Shown: piece by piece, positions 44,285 to 52,464 of the stretch
Layout: the number at the start of each line of letters is the position of its first letter
How positions within the stretch are numbered: the stretch's first letter is position 1
Assembly (NCBI GenBank): GCA_964410625.1
Contig: CAYPHY010000004.1
Coordinates: 124,001-188,000, forward strand
Length of the DNA stretch: 64,000 nucleotides
DNA from: CAYPHY01 sp964410625
GTDB taxonomy: Bacteria > Chloroflexota > Anaerolineae > Promineifilales > Promineifilaceae
Direction of reading: 5' to 3'
Made by a program: the position numbers and the translations under genes
Notes under the pieces: model-generated
Database searches by the model: none
What the model saw: only the letters and a program-made list of their open reading frames with translations
Told to the model about the DNA's origin: nothing

Positions 44285-44308
44285 TTGTCGACAGGATACA
44301 GTCGACAA
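44285..44308. promoter_or_regulatory. Inverted repeat TTGTCGAC-N8-GTCGACAA upstream of the peptidase island
   Basis: Perfect 8-base arms (44285-44292 and 44301-44308), each containing the palindrome GTCGAC, lie 59 bases before the first M24 gene. FCD-type GntR regulators bind operators with TNGT...ACNA ends, which these arms satisfy. The GntR gene two genes on is the obvious candidate. The rest of the 420-base gap from 43948 holds no gene I can support. Confidence 0.6.
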
Positions 44309-44366
44309 AATAATAGTTATTTTCCAATTGGGTCAGCATTATCGGCGGCCCCATCATGAGGATGAA

Positions 44367-45623
44367 ATGGCAAGGAAGCGACTACAAAGAACGACAGAAC
44401 CCCTCTACCCTGAACACCCCCTCTCCGAACACCAATGGCGAATAAATCGTGCGCGTCAGATCATGAAAGAAAATGATCTCGATGCACTCGTCCTGGCTCG
44501 AAACGTCAACGTTTTTTATGCCACCGGCTCCCGCTTCGTCTTCGTTGGCAAAGACGCGCCCACTGCATTGGCGCCGCAATCAACAGCGATCATCACCCCG
44601 GACGCCGACATTTATTGCCAGCGATTTGGCCCCTTTGATAGCGATGAAGTCGCCTTACACACCACCACTTCTGAATCCATCGAGCTATATGATGATGAGA
44701 TGGAACTGGTCAACATTTTGCGCGATTATGGCATTGGCAAAGGGATGCGGATCGGCACCGAGTGGGGCAACGGGCTTTGTGTAGGGATCAACCCGCTCAA
44801 GTTTCTAAAAATTCAGGAGAAACTGACCAAAGAGCTTGGCGCGGAATTTGTTGATGGCACGCCGGTCGTCTGGAAGATGATGGCGATTAAATCTGCTCTG
44901 GAAATCGAACGGATGCGCGTTGCGGTGACGGCCGCCGCACGAGCGATGGAGCGCATTTATGAGATCATCGAAATCGGCATGAACGAGCTAGAGGTTTCAC
45001 GCCTAGTCAGCCAATTTATGTATGAGGAAGGCGGCGACAGCATTTCCCATGCCCAGGTAATGGCCGAAGGTGACCAAGCCCTTAATTTGCTAAGTTGCGA
45101 CGCTGTTGATCGTACTATCGGCCGTGGTTGGGTCCATCTAGACATCGGTTGCAAATTCCATCGCTATGGCTCCGATATCAATCGCGGTATCTTTTTGGGG
45201 CGGGAACCAACGGCCGACGAGATCAAACTTTACGAGTGCCGCAAAGGGATGAACGAACTGCTCGATAAAGCAATTAAGCCAGGGGTTGTCATTGATGATG
45301 TACTGTCGGCCATGATTGATTATGCCCACTCACAAGGCTGTGTGATGCAAGAGATTAATGGGCAGCCTTTCGGCGGTCACAACCTCGGCCTGGAACCCTA
45401 TCAACCACCTAACTTGATCCCATCTGCGGCTCAACCCATCTTCCAAAATGCTGAAGGCAAGGTTGTCTTTGAGCCAGGGATGATGTTCACCTATGAAATG
45501 GCCGTAGAACTCCCTGGCGTGAAGACGCCTTTCTTTAATATAGAAGACAACGTAGTGGTTACGGAAAGCGGTGTGGACAATATGTGTGCATCGCTCAGCC
45601 GAGAGCTGCAAGTGAAGTATTAA
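44367..45623 (+). CDS. M24-family metallohydrolase (Xaa-Pro peptidase / ectoine-hydrolase-like)
   Basis: A cytoplasmic 'pita-bread' enzyme of 418 residues with an N-terminal creatinase-like domain (about 30-170, 'NDLDALVLARNVNVFYATGS') and the catalytic C-terminal domain. Metal ligands appear in order as Asp in 'VHLDIGCKF', Asp in 'YGSDINRGIFLG', His in 'FGGHNLGLE', Glu in 'MFTYEMAVE' and Glu in 'FFNIEDNVVV'. M24 members include prolidases, creatinase and ectoine hydrolase, so the substrate is open: a dipeptide-like or cyclic amide compound. GAGG before the ATG at 44367 is modest. It is the first gene after the GntR-type operator and before the regulator gene. Confidence 0.88.
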   Translation: MARKRLQRTTEPLYPEHPLSEHQWRINRARQIMKENDLDALVLARNVNVFYATGSRFVFVGKDAPTALAPQSTAIITPDADIYCQRFGPFDSDEVALHTTTSESIELYDDEMELVNILRDYGIGKGMRIGTEWGNGLCVGINPLKFLKIQEKLTKELGAEFVDGTPVVWKMMAIKSALEIERMRVAVTAAARAMERIYEIIEIGMNELEVSRLVSQFMYEEGGDSISHAQVMAEGDQALNLLSCDAVDRTIGRGWVHLDIGCKFHRYGSDINRGIFLGREPTADEIKLYECRKGMNELLDKAIKPGVVIDDVLSAMIDYAHSQGCVMQEINGQPFGGHNLGLEPYQPPNLIPSAAQPIFQNAEGKVVFEPGMMFTYEMAVELPGVKTPFFNIEDNVVVTESGVDNMCASLSRELQVKY

Positions 45624-45699
45624 ATGACGGGTGAGAGCCTTTATTAGCACCTTTCACGGGAGACTAGCTATCTCTGGTAGGGGGAGCCACCCTTAGACC

Positions 45700-45730
45700 C
45701 TGCGCCCTTAACCCTGGTTCAAGGGCGCAG
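45700..45730. repeat. Hairpin between M24 gene and GntR gene
   Basis: CTGCGCCCTT (45700-45709) pairs with 45721-45730 around an 11-base loop. No U-tract follows, so it may be an mRNA-stability or partial-termination element separating the first peptidase gene from its regulator. Confidence 0.6.
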
Positions 45731-45778
45731 AGGTCATCCGTGCAACTTATTAAGATGTTAATTTCATAAAGGGGATGA

Positions 45779-46438
45779 ATGACAACAGATACGATTGATT
45801 TTCACATTGAGGGGAAACTTCTGCCGGATCGGATCGCCGACACACTGCGCCAGGCGATCCTCACCGGGCAACTCGCTCCGGGGGAACGACTGATTGAAGC
45901 GGAGTTGGCAGAAAAGCTACAGGTAAGCCGGGCACCACTGCGCGAAGCATTGCGGCAACTGGAGGCCGATGGTTTATTGAGCAACCAGCCACGCAAGGGG
46001 ACCTTTGTCGTCGAACTGGAACTGACCGATATCTGGGAAATTTACACGCTCCGCCTGGCGCTGGAAACGCTGGCGGTGGAGATCCTGGTGGAAAAGATCA
46101 CCGCCGAACAAGTAGAAGCCCTCTATGAAACCGTTGCCGAAATGGAAAAGCTGGAAGTAGGCACGGATTTGTGGACGCTGGTTGATTTTGAAATGAAGTT
46201 TCATGAGCAAATCTGCTTCTACAGCAACCATTCGCGACTCTATAAAGTCTGGATGCAGATGGGCAACCAGCTACGCACCTTTTTCGCTGCGGCCGATATC
46301 TTCTTTGAACCAGGGATATATGTCACCCGCCATCGCGAATTAGTGGAAAGTATCACCAGCGGCGACAAGGAAGTGGCAACGGCCATGCTCCGCGAACACA
46401 TCCTCAACGCTGCCAAGCTGGTGACCGGCAAAGCTTGA
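45779..46438 (+). CDS. GntR-family transcriptional regulator with FCD domain
   Basis: A DNA-binding regulator of 219 residues. The winged helix (about 12-75) shows 'ADTLRQAILTGQLAPGERLIEAELAEKLQVSRAPLREALRQLEADGL', split here by me only by reading; the helix-turn-helix is at 'ELAEKLQVSRAPLREAL'. The FCD ligand domain (about 85-210) follows with 'EIYTLRLALETLAVEIL', 'FHEQICFYSNHSRL' and the closing 'HREHIL'-like part 'MLREHILNAAKLV'. FCD proteins often bind a metal and a small carboxylate. Its place in the middle of the peptidase/ECF island makes it the likely regulator, with the inverted repeat at 44285 as candidate operator. AAAGGGG before the ATG supports the start. Confidence 0.93.
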   Translation: MTTDTIDFHIEGKLLPDRIADTLRQAILTGQLAPGERLIEAELAEKLQVSRAPLREALRQLEADGLLSNQPRKGTFVVELELTDIWEIYTLRLALETLAVEILVEKITAEQVEALYETVAEMEKLEVGTDLWTLVDFEMKFHEQICFYSNHSRLYKVWMQMGNQLRTFFAAADIFFEPGIYVTRHRELVESITSGDKEVATAMLREHILNAAKLVTGKA

Positions 46439-46507
46439 GCAACCCGGTCGCTATATGACTAAAACCGTCGACCTATTCTAATTGGTAAATCCTAAAGGAG
46501 TAACTTG

Positions 46508-47614
46508 ATGAACTTTGATCGTGCAAGAGCAAAAATGGCAGAGCAAGGTTTCGATGCCATTATTCCCACCTCTTATGAAAATGTCGCCTATTTAAGTGGA
46601 ACGGCGATCATGACCCAGCGCTCTATCCCGGAACGATTGGCAGCCGTTGTCCTACCTTGCGAAGGTGAGCCGAGTATGGTCGTCTGCACCATTGAGGAGC
46701 CTCAGGCACGTCGCGAATCACACATCAAGGATCTCGTTGGCTATGTCGAGTTTGTGACCTCACCGGCGCAAACCATTGCCGAAACCGTCCGAAAAAAGGG
46801 ACTGGAAAACGGTACGTTAGGGCTGGAGATGCGCGTCCTCAGCGCTCACTACTATCAAGAACTGCAATCATATCTACCAAAAGCCACGCTAAAAGCGGCC
46901 GACCGGCTGCTTGACGAGCTGAGAATGGTCAAGTCTACCCAAGAGATCGCCTTATTAGAGAGGGCAGCGCTTTGTACCGACGCCGCGATCCGTTCTGCCT
47001 ATGAGCTAGGTGGTGTCGGGGTCAGCGACAAGGTCATTGCCGATCAAATGGCAAATCACATCCAGGGTAATGGCGCCGATTCAGTTGCTTTTCTGGTTTT
47101 AGGGGCGGGACCAAGCGCGAGTTTAGCCCACCCAGTTCCACTTAACCGGCCGCTGGAAGTTGGCGACATCGTTCGTTGTGATGTGGGTGGTTACTATGGC
47201 GGCTATTATTCCGACCTGGCGCGCACGGCCGTTGTTGGCGAGGCCAGCGAAGAGCTTCAGGAAACCTACCATAAGTTGTGGCAAGCCCACGAAACAACCA
47301 TTGCCGCCATCGCCCCCGGCATTCGCGCCAACGAGCTATACGGCGTCTGTTTAGACGCCTTCAAAAAAAATGGCCTGAACTTAACAATGCCTCACATTGG
47401 ACACTCTCTGGGGTTGGGGTTGCACGAGCACCCAATGATCGCCCCCTTCAATGATACTACCCTGGAGGCGGGCATGGTTTTGGCAATCGAACCAATTCAC
47501 CGTTTCAACGGGGGCTCCATTTTGCACGTTGAAGATTTAATCGAAGTGACGGCCGATGGCCATCGAATCCTCTCCCGCGCGGCCGATTGGAGTGAGATAT
47601 TTGTCATGGCTTAG
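46508..47614 (+). CDS. M24-family Xaa-Pro peptidase-like metallohydrolase
   Basis: A second M24 enzyme of 368 residues. The N-terminal domain (about 1-130) begins 'ARAKMAEQGFDAIIPTSYEN'. The catalytic domain has all five metal ligands: Asp in 'RCDVGGYYG', Asp in 'YYSDLARTAVVG', His in 'HIGHSLGLGLHEHP', Glu in 'VLAIEPIHRF' and Glu in 'HVEDLIEVT'. This set fits prolidase/aminopeptidase P more closely than the first M24 gene, which suggests two successive or alternative hydrolytic steps. AAAGGAG precedes ATG 46508; a TTG one codon earlier is less likely. It lies 69 bases after gntR and 57 bases before the NicX-like gene. Confidence 0.92.
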   Translation: MNFDRARAKMAEQGFDAIIPTSYENVAYLSGTAIMTQRSIPERLAAVVLPCEGEPSMVVCTIEEPQARRESHIKDLVGYVEFVTSPAQTIAETVRKKGLENGTLGLEMRVLSAHYYQELQSYLPKATLKAADRLLDELRMVKSTQEIALLERAALCTDAAIRSAYELGGVGVSDKVIADQMANHIQGNGADSVAFLVLGAGPSASLAHPVPLNRPLEVGDIVRCDVGGYYGGYYSDLARTAVVGEASEELQETYHKLWQAHETTIAAIAPGIRANELYGVCLDAFKKNGLNLTMPHIGHSLGLGLHEHPMIAPFNDTTLEAGMVLAIEPIHRFNGGSILHVEDLIEVTADGHRILSRAADWSEIFVMA

Positions 47615-47671
47615 CTGGCTTAGTAGGCAATATATTGTGTCAATTCGTTGCCCGATTTTGAGGAGTTGAAG

Positions 47672-48667
47672 ATGAACCCACGTTTTGCCGAACTATTTGC
47701 CTCAGCACAAAAGGCGATGACTTTTTGCAAGGTCGCGCCCACAGAAAAGGTTGTCGTCTTTACCGATACGGCCAAGAACCCGGCCACGGTGGATGCATTT
47801 TATACCGCCGCCCTCGCTACCGGGGCCGAGGTGTTGCTGGTGCGGATGAAAACAAAAGAGCGGCCGTTGCAGGAGCCACCCGATACGGCCGTCGCCGCCA
47901 TGGCGGCTGCAGACATTGTATTCGACCTGGCAACCCACCCCTGGCTCTATACCCAGGCGACCAATACCGTGCTTAACAGCGGTACACGGATGCTACAAGT
48001 CCTGGTTGATGATGAAACGGTGATTAAACGGCCGCCGGAGGAATTCATCGCCCGCCGCGAGACCATTGCCTATGGGTTACTGCGCAACTGCGAGATATTC
48101 CGCATAACCTCCAGTTATGGGACTGATCTGGTGATGGAGCGTGGCGGCCGTCCAATCCATACGCAAGGCGGCTTTGTTGATCGTCCCGGTGATTGGGATT
48201 CGTTTGCGGTTAATCTGGCTGCCTTTGCCCCGTTGGAGGACAAAGCCAATGGCAAGCTGGCGCTCTATGGCACTATGTACCTGCCGCCACAACACCTCTT
48301 CATCACCGAGACGCCGATCCAAACAGTCGTTGAAGACGGCCGCATTGTCCATGTTGAAACGGATCACCGCGAGGCACAACTCTTTGCCGATTGGTTGAAA
48401 TCTTGGGACGACCCCAACTCCTATATTATCGCCCATACCGGGTTCGGAATTGACCACCGTGCCCAGCTTGTTCCCCATGATCCCGGCGAATGGGAAAGCT
48501 ATCTCGCCGGGGTCAACATCGCCTTTGGGGGTAACAACATCCCCCAACTGGGCGGCCAAACCTCTGCCAAAAGCCATTTTGATACGGTACTCCTCAATGT
48601 GGATGTCGAAATTGACGGCCGCAAGATCATTGAAGGGGGCAATTTTGTAGAAGGATTGGGTTTTTAG
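47672..48667 (+). CDS. NicX / aminopeptidase T-like (M29-fold) metalloenzyme
   Basis: A cytoplasmic protein of 331 residues that resembles the 2,5-dihydroxypyridine dioxygenase (NicX) and M29 aminopeptidase T group. The N-terminal half has 'EKVVVFTDTAKNPATVDAFYTAAL' and 'ADIVFDLATHPWLYT'; the C-terminal half has 'HTGFGIDHRAQ' and 'SAKSHFDTVLLNVDVEIDG', which hold the expected metal ligands (His, then His-x-Asp). I cannot decide between peptidase and ring-opening oxygenase from the sequence. GAGGAG seven bases before the ATG at 47672 decides the start over an upstream TTG. Its place beside two M24 enzymes argues for a shared catabolic route. Confidence 0.8.
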   Translation: MNPRFAELFASAQKAMTFCKVAPTEKVVVFTDTAKNPATVDAFYTAALATGAEVLLVRMKTKERPLQEPPDTAVAAMAAADIVFDLATHPWLYTQATNTVLNSGTRMLQVLVDDETVIKRPPEEFIARRETIAYGLLRNCEIFRITSSYGTDLVMERGGRPIHTQGGFVDRPGDWDSFAVNLAAFAPLEDKANGKLALYGTMYLPPQHLFITETPIQTVVEDGRIVHVETDHREAQLFADWLKSWDDPNSYIIAHTGFGIDHRAQLVPHDPGEWESYLAGVNIAFGGNNIPQLGGQTSAKSHFDTVLLNVDVEIDGRKIIEGGNFVEGLGF

Positions 48668-48731
48668 TGCATGGCGCAACAGTGGCTTAGCACCACACCA
48701 TGAACTATTAAAAGGAGGTGCAGGGGAACGA

Positions 48732-48791
48732 TTGATCTATCTGTATCTTATTCTCTTATTTGTAAGCGACTTACAAGGTAGGCCACCATGA
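48732..48791 (+). other. Possible 19-codon leader ORF with strong ribosome-binding site
   Basis: A near-perfect Shine-Dalgarno (AAAGGAGGTG at 48711-48720) has no gene behind it except a short TTG-started frame of 19 codons (48732-48791) rich in Leu, Ile and Tyr. Its TGA overlaps an ATG at 48788 that opens a further 20-codon frame. A palindrome TTGTAAG-CGA-CTTACAA (48760-48776) lies inside. This could be a leader peptide for the ECF genes or just chance; coding status is unproven. Confidence 0.3.
48760..48776. promoter_or_regulatory. Palindrome TTGTAAG-CGA-CTTACAA upstream of the ECF S gene
   Basis: A perfect 7-base inverted repeat around a three-base centre, 122 bases before the ECF S-component gene. 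Its ends (TTGT...ACAA) are similar to those of the inverted repeat at 44285, so the same GntR regulator might bind both. Confidence 0.45.
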
Positions 48792-48897
48792 TCACATCAC
48801 GTCTTTCTGTCTTGATCGCCCAGCTTTCTAGAAATGGTCTACTGTTTTAGCTTAAGCGTCGTGTTTAACCTGTGAAGAAATCTGAGGAGAAATAATC

Positions 48898-49482
48898 ATG
48901 AGTAATCAAGTGATTGCCGGGGAGAAGAAGCCCCTTATTACGGTGAAATCAGGGTTGTATACGGCCGTTCTCGGTGCGCTCGGCTCGATCCTGACTCTAT
49001 TTGCCATTCCCATCGCACCTAATATTCATATCAACTTATATGTCTTCTCCGGAGTCATGGTTGGAGGAACAAGCGGTTGGTTGTTAGGCGCATTGGCTGG
49101 ATTTATCGGTTCATTATATACGCCGGTTCTCTGGGGCTGGCTGGGCGCTATTCCTTATAACATGATCCTCGGCGCGGCAACCGGCTTCTTTACCGAACGA
49201 TTCGGTATTCGGCCGACGATTGGAGCGCTGCTCGGACACATCATCTCCATCCCTTACCAATACTTTGCCAACGTCTTATATCTAGGTACGCCGTTTGAGA
49301 TCTTCCTGGTCGGTATGGTAACGACGGTTGTCCAATTGCTGGCAGCCGGCGTCATCGCCGAATCGCTGATGAGCATCCCCGCCTTGAAGAAACGCTTACC
49401 GAAGACGCAGATCAATGCCCCCGCCTGGGTTGCACGGAGTAAGTTCCTGCGCCACCCCTGGGTTGCGGCCGCTGAAGGCTAA
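48898..49482 (+). CDS. ECF transporter substrate-specific S component
   Basis: A membrane protein of 194 residues that would bind the substrate for the energy-coupling-factor importer that follows. About six hydrophobic stretches are visible, such as 'SGLYTAVLGALGSILTLFA', 'NLYVFSGVMVGGTSGWLLGA' and 'IFLVGMVTTVVQLLAAGVIA'. 'WLGAIPYNMILGAATGFF' and 'GHIISIPYQYF' are polar-aromatic loops that may line the substrate pocket. It does not clearly match the thiamine, biotin, riboflavin or folate S groups that I can recall, so the substrate is open. GAGGAGAAATAATC precedes the ATG. The AGAAACC palindromes separate it from the ATPase gene. Confidence 0.8.
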   Translation: MSNQVIAGEKKPLITVKSGLYTAVLGALGSILTLFAIPIAPNIHINLYVFSGVMVGGTSGWLLGALAGFIGSLYTPVLWGWLGAIPYNMILGAATGFFTERFGIRPTIGALLGHIISIPYQYFANVLYLGTPFEIFLVGMVTTVVQLLAAGVIAESLMSIPALKKRLPKTQINAPAWVARSKFLRHPWVAAAEG

Positions 49483-49502
49483 GGAAGCGGCAACAAGAAG
49501 TG

Positions 49503-49564
49503 AGAAACCGGGTTTCTTGTCCAGAGGTATTTCTCCAATAGAAACCAAGAAGCCCGGTTTCTAT
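49503..49564. repeat. AGAAACC palindrome pair forming a long hairpin
   Basis: AGAAACCGGGTTTCTTG at the left (from 49503) pairs with CAAGAAGCCCGGTTTCT at the right (ending at 49562), with a further internal copy of TAGAAACC. It lies 20 bases after the ECF S gene and before the ATPase gene. The gap to 49708 holds nothing else that I recognise. Confidence 0.8.
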
Positions 49565-49708
49565 CAACAATCACCTGATTTTTTGCATCACCCCCGCGCA
49601 AGGCGGGAGACAGTCGTACGATTTCACACCTATAATCAGCCATGCAACATGCAGGGTGAGGTTGTGAAACCGGTCTGAATTGCGACAAAAAAGCTGGAGA
49701 GAAATAAC

Positions 49709-51487
49709 ATGGGAACACCCATTATTCGTTACGAAAACTTTGGCTTCCGTTATGCGGAAGGTAACGACTGGGCGCTCCGCAACGTGACGCTAGATGTGGA
49801 ACCAGGCGAAATTATGCTCGTCCTGGGTCGCAGCGGATGTGGCAAGAGTACGCTATCTCTCGCCTTGAACGGAGCGGTACCGCATTTATTTGAAGGCGAG
49901 GCCGAAGGCTCACTCACTGTCGCCGGCAAGTCCGTGTTGAACCATTCCGTTTCACAAATGACCAACCACGTAGGCATGGTTTTCCAGGACCCGGAAATTC
50001 AACTCTTTGCGCTGACGGTTGAAGATGAAGTCGCCATGTCCTTAGAAGCCTACAACATTCCGCGTGAAGAGATGCGCGAACGAGTTGAGTGGGCCATGTC
50101 GGTTTGTGGCTTGCGCGGGCTAGAGCTAAATTCCCCGGCAAAGCTGAGTGGCGGTCAGAAGCAGCGTGTGGCAATCGCCGCTGTCATCGCCCGTGAACCC
50201 GAGGTTTTGGTCTTTGATGAACCAACCGGCAACCTCGATCCCGTTGGCTCCCGGTCGGTTTATGAAACAGTGCGACGCATTTGTGATGAAAGCGGCCGTA
50301 CCATCGTCCTTGTCGAACATGATCTCGGCCCGGTCATTGATCTGGTAAATCGCGTTGTGGTGTTAGAAGAAGGGCGCGTGCTTTTCCAGGGAACTCCACG
50401 CGAAGTCTTGCGGGAGTATGAGCTGTTAAGACAATGTGGGGTTAAGATTCCGGTGGCGACGGAGTTCGCGTTGCGCCTGGAACAAAAGCAGTTCATCAGC
50501 TACCCGCAGATACCGATTACGGTTGATGAAGCCTTGCAGCCACTTGCCACACGGCTTAACAACCACACGGCCAGCCGCCCAGTAAACCACCAGGCAAACC
50601 ACCACAGCCCTGTGCAAACCTCTCTCGCCTCTAAACCACCAGTTGCGCGGACGGAACGGCCGATCATCGAATTTCAAAACGTCGTCCATCAATATGACAC
50701 TGGACATAAGGGGATTGACGATATCAATTTACAAATCTACCCCGGTGAGTTTGTTGCCATTTGTGGCATGAACGGCGCGGGCAAGACCACCCTTTCGCTG
50801 CATACCGTCGGGCTTTTGAAACCAACCAGCGGCCGTGTCCTCGTGGATGGACAAGACACCAAAACCCGCACCGTAGCCGAGATGGCCCGCACCGTCGGCT
50901 TGATCTTCCAAAACCCCAACCATCAGCTGTTCAAAGACTCCGTAGAAGCTGAGATCGCTTTTGGCCCGAAGAATATTGGTTGGGATAGTGAACGAATTCA
51001 GGAAGCATCCAAACGAGTGATGGAGTTAGTCGAGCTACAAGGTTTGGAGAAGTGGGATCCGGAGAGCTTGAGTATCGGACAGAAACAGCGCGTCGCCATT
51101 GCCTCGGTGCTAGTTATGGAACCGCGCATTCTTCTCCTTGATGAGCCAACGACCGGACAGGATCAGCGAACGCTAAAACCGTTCATGGATCTCGTGGCCC
51201 GCCTTAACAAAGAAGGGATGACGGTTCTGATGATCACCCACGATATGGACGTGGCTTTGGAATATTCATCGCGGATGGTGGTCATGAGCCGGTCGAAGAT
51301 CATTGCTGACGGCACACCGGCCGAAATTTTCCTTCGCCCCGATATCCTGGAGGAAGCCAAGCTCCACCCGCCAGGTATTCTGAATTTGGCCAAACAACTC
51401 AACCACGACCAATCTCTATACCTGCCTACCTTTGAAGCGGTAGAGCAATGGTTGGGACTGAACAAAGGTGAGAAGGTGTTATCTTAA
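49709..51487 (+). CDS. ECF transporter fused double ATPase (EcfA-EcfA')
   Basis: Both ATPase subunits of an energy-coupling-factor importer in one chain of 592 residues. The first half has Walker A 'LGRSGCGKSTLSLAL' (near residue 35), signature 'LSGGQKQRVAIAAVI' and Walker B 'VLVFDEPTGNLDP'. The second half has 'ICGMNGAGKTTLSLH' (near 350), 'LSIGQKQRVAIASVL' and 'ILLLDEPTTGQDQ'. The Q-loop segments 'MVFQDPEIQLFALTVEDEV' and 'IFQNPNHQLFKDSVEAEI' are typical of EcfA. A His/Asn/Pro-rich linker of about 60 residues joins them. The same fused layout is known for YkoD-type systems. It is flanked by the S and T genes, so the transporter is a dedicated, complete one. Confidence 0.95.
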   Translation: MGTPIIRYENFGFRYAEGNDWALRNVTLDVEPGEIMLVLGRSGCGKSTLSLALNGAVPHLFEGEAEGSLTVAGKSVLNHSVSQMTNHVGMVFQDPEIQLFALTVEDEVAMSLEAYNIPREEMRERVEWAMSVCGLRGLELNSPAKLSGGQKQRVAIAAVIAREPEVLVFDEPTGNLDPVGSRSVYETVRRICDESGRTIVLVEHDLGPVIDLVNRVVVLEEGRVLFQGTPREVLREYELLRQCGVKIPVATEFALRLEQKQFISYPQIPITVDEALQPLATRLNNHTASRPVNHQANHHSPVQTSLASKPPVARTERPIIEFQNVVHQYDTGHKGIDDINLQIYPGEFVAICGMNGAGKTTLSLHTVGLLKPTSGRVLVDGQDTKTRTVAEMARTVGLIFQNPNHQLFKDSVEAEIAFGPKNIGWDSERIQEASKRVMELVELQGLEKWDPESLSIGQKQRVAIASVLVMEPRILLLDEPTTGQDQRTLKPFMDLVARLNKEGMTVLMITHDMDVALEYSSRMVVMSRSKIIADGTPAEIFLRPDILEEAKLHPPGILNLAKQLNHDQSLYLPTFEAVEQWLGLNKGEKVLS

Positions 51488-51577
51488 CGGCCGCCAGCCA
51501 TACGGAAGCAACCTGATTTTTCCGCTTAGCGATTACCGCTTTGCTCAGCGACTACTATTCCTTAAGGAGAATTGTTC

Positions 51578-52444
51578 ATGATTCTGCAAATATTGAACAT
51601 GGCCGAATCGTTGATGAACTATGAGCCAAATGACCGCTTTCTCCACCGGCTTAATCCATTGACCAAAATGTCAATCTTTTTTGTTGTGGTCATTGGTGGG
51701 ATGTATATCTCTGGACCAAACTTCCCCTGGACACTCAGCCTGGGGATGTGCATTGCTCTGGTCTTGCTTTGTGTGGCGGGTGGTATCCCCTTACGCAAAG
51801 AGTTGCGGCTGCGCGGAGCCTACATTTTGGCGATCACAATGGTCTTGTTCGTTGGCAACCTGGTCTTCGCCCGTGGCGGTGAAGAAGTCAGCGCAACCGG
51901 TGCAGGCCCAACAGTTTATCTTTCTATTCCGCCCTTCATCTATGTCTCATCGGTCAGTTTGAACTTTGCACTGGCTAAGACGTTGTTCATCCTCAGCTCT
52001 ATCCTGGTCGTGATCATGATCCTCAAGAGTACTCGACTCTCCGACCTCAGCTATTCCATCACCCGCGTTGGCGTCCCATATCCAGTGGCCATGCTAACAA
52101 CCACATCATTGCGTTGCGTACCAATGGTGACCAATGGTTTGCTGATTGTTTACAACGCACAACGAGCACGCGGTTTTGAGATGGATAAGGGTAGCTTGCG
52201 TGAGCGTATCCGTCAGTGGCGGGCATTACTCACACCACTGATGTTGATGCTGCTGAAATGGGTTGATTTGATGTCAATTGTGTTTCAATCGCGGGGGTTA
52301 GATTTTAGCACGCGCAAGCGCTCCCGTTTGCGGATCACGCCCTTTGGCGCGGCCGATGTTGTGATCACCTTCATCGCTCTTGGCGGTCTGGTTGCCTTCA
52401 TCGTCTTGCACCAACTCGGCATCCTGACTTTCAGCGTAGGATAA
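51578..52444 (+). CDS. ecfT: ECF transporter transmembrane T component
   Basis: The membrane scaffold of the ECF importer, 288 residues, which couples the ATPases to the S component. Helices include 'MSIFFVVVIGGMYISGP' and 'ILAITMVLFVGNLVFA'. The two coupling helices end in the diagnostic Ala-Arg-Gly and Ser-Arg-Gly motifs: 'YNAQRARGFEMDKG' and 'VFQSRGLDFSTRKRSR'. These bind the ATPase dimer. An AAGGAG stretch supports the ATG at 51578; the TTG six bases earlier is less likely. It is 20 bases upstream of the M20-family gene, which points to one transcript from transporter to hydrolase. Confidence 0.93.
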   Translation: MILQILNMAESLMNYEPNDRFLHRLNPLTKMSIFFVVVIGGMYISGPNFPWTLSLGMCIALVLLCVAGGIPLRKELRLRGAYILAITMVLFVGNLVFARGGEEVSATGAGPTVYLSIPPFIYVSSVSLNFALAKTLFILSSILVVIMILKSTRLSDLSYSITRVGVPYPVAMLTTTSLRCVPMVTNGLLIVYNAQRARGFEMDKGSLRERIRQWRALLTPLMLMLLKWVDLMSIVFQSRGLDFSTRKRSRLRITPFGAADVVITFIALGGLVAFIVLHQLGILTFSVG

Positions 52445-52464
52445 GTAGGTGGAAAAGGTGCAAA

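Noticed and set aside
44328..44366. Upstream TTG start for the first M24 gene
   Set aside because: It would add 13 residues without a ribosome-binding site; the ATG at 44367 fits the family better.
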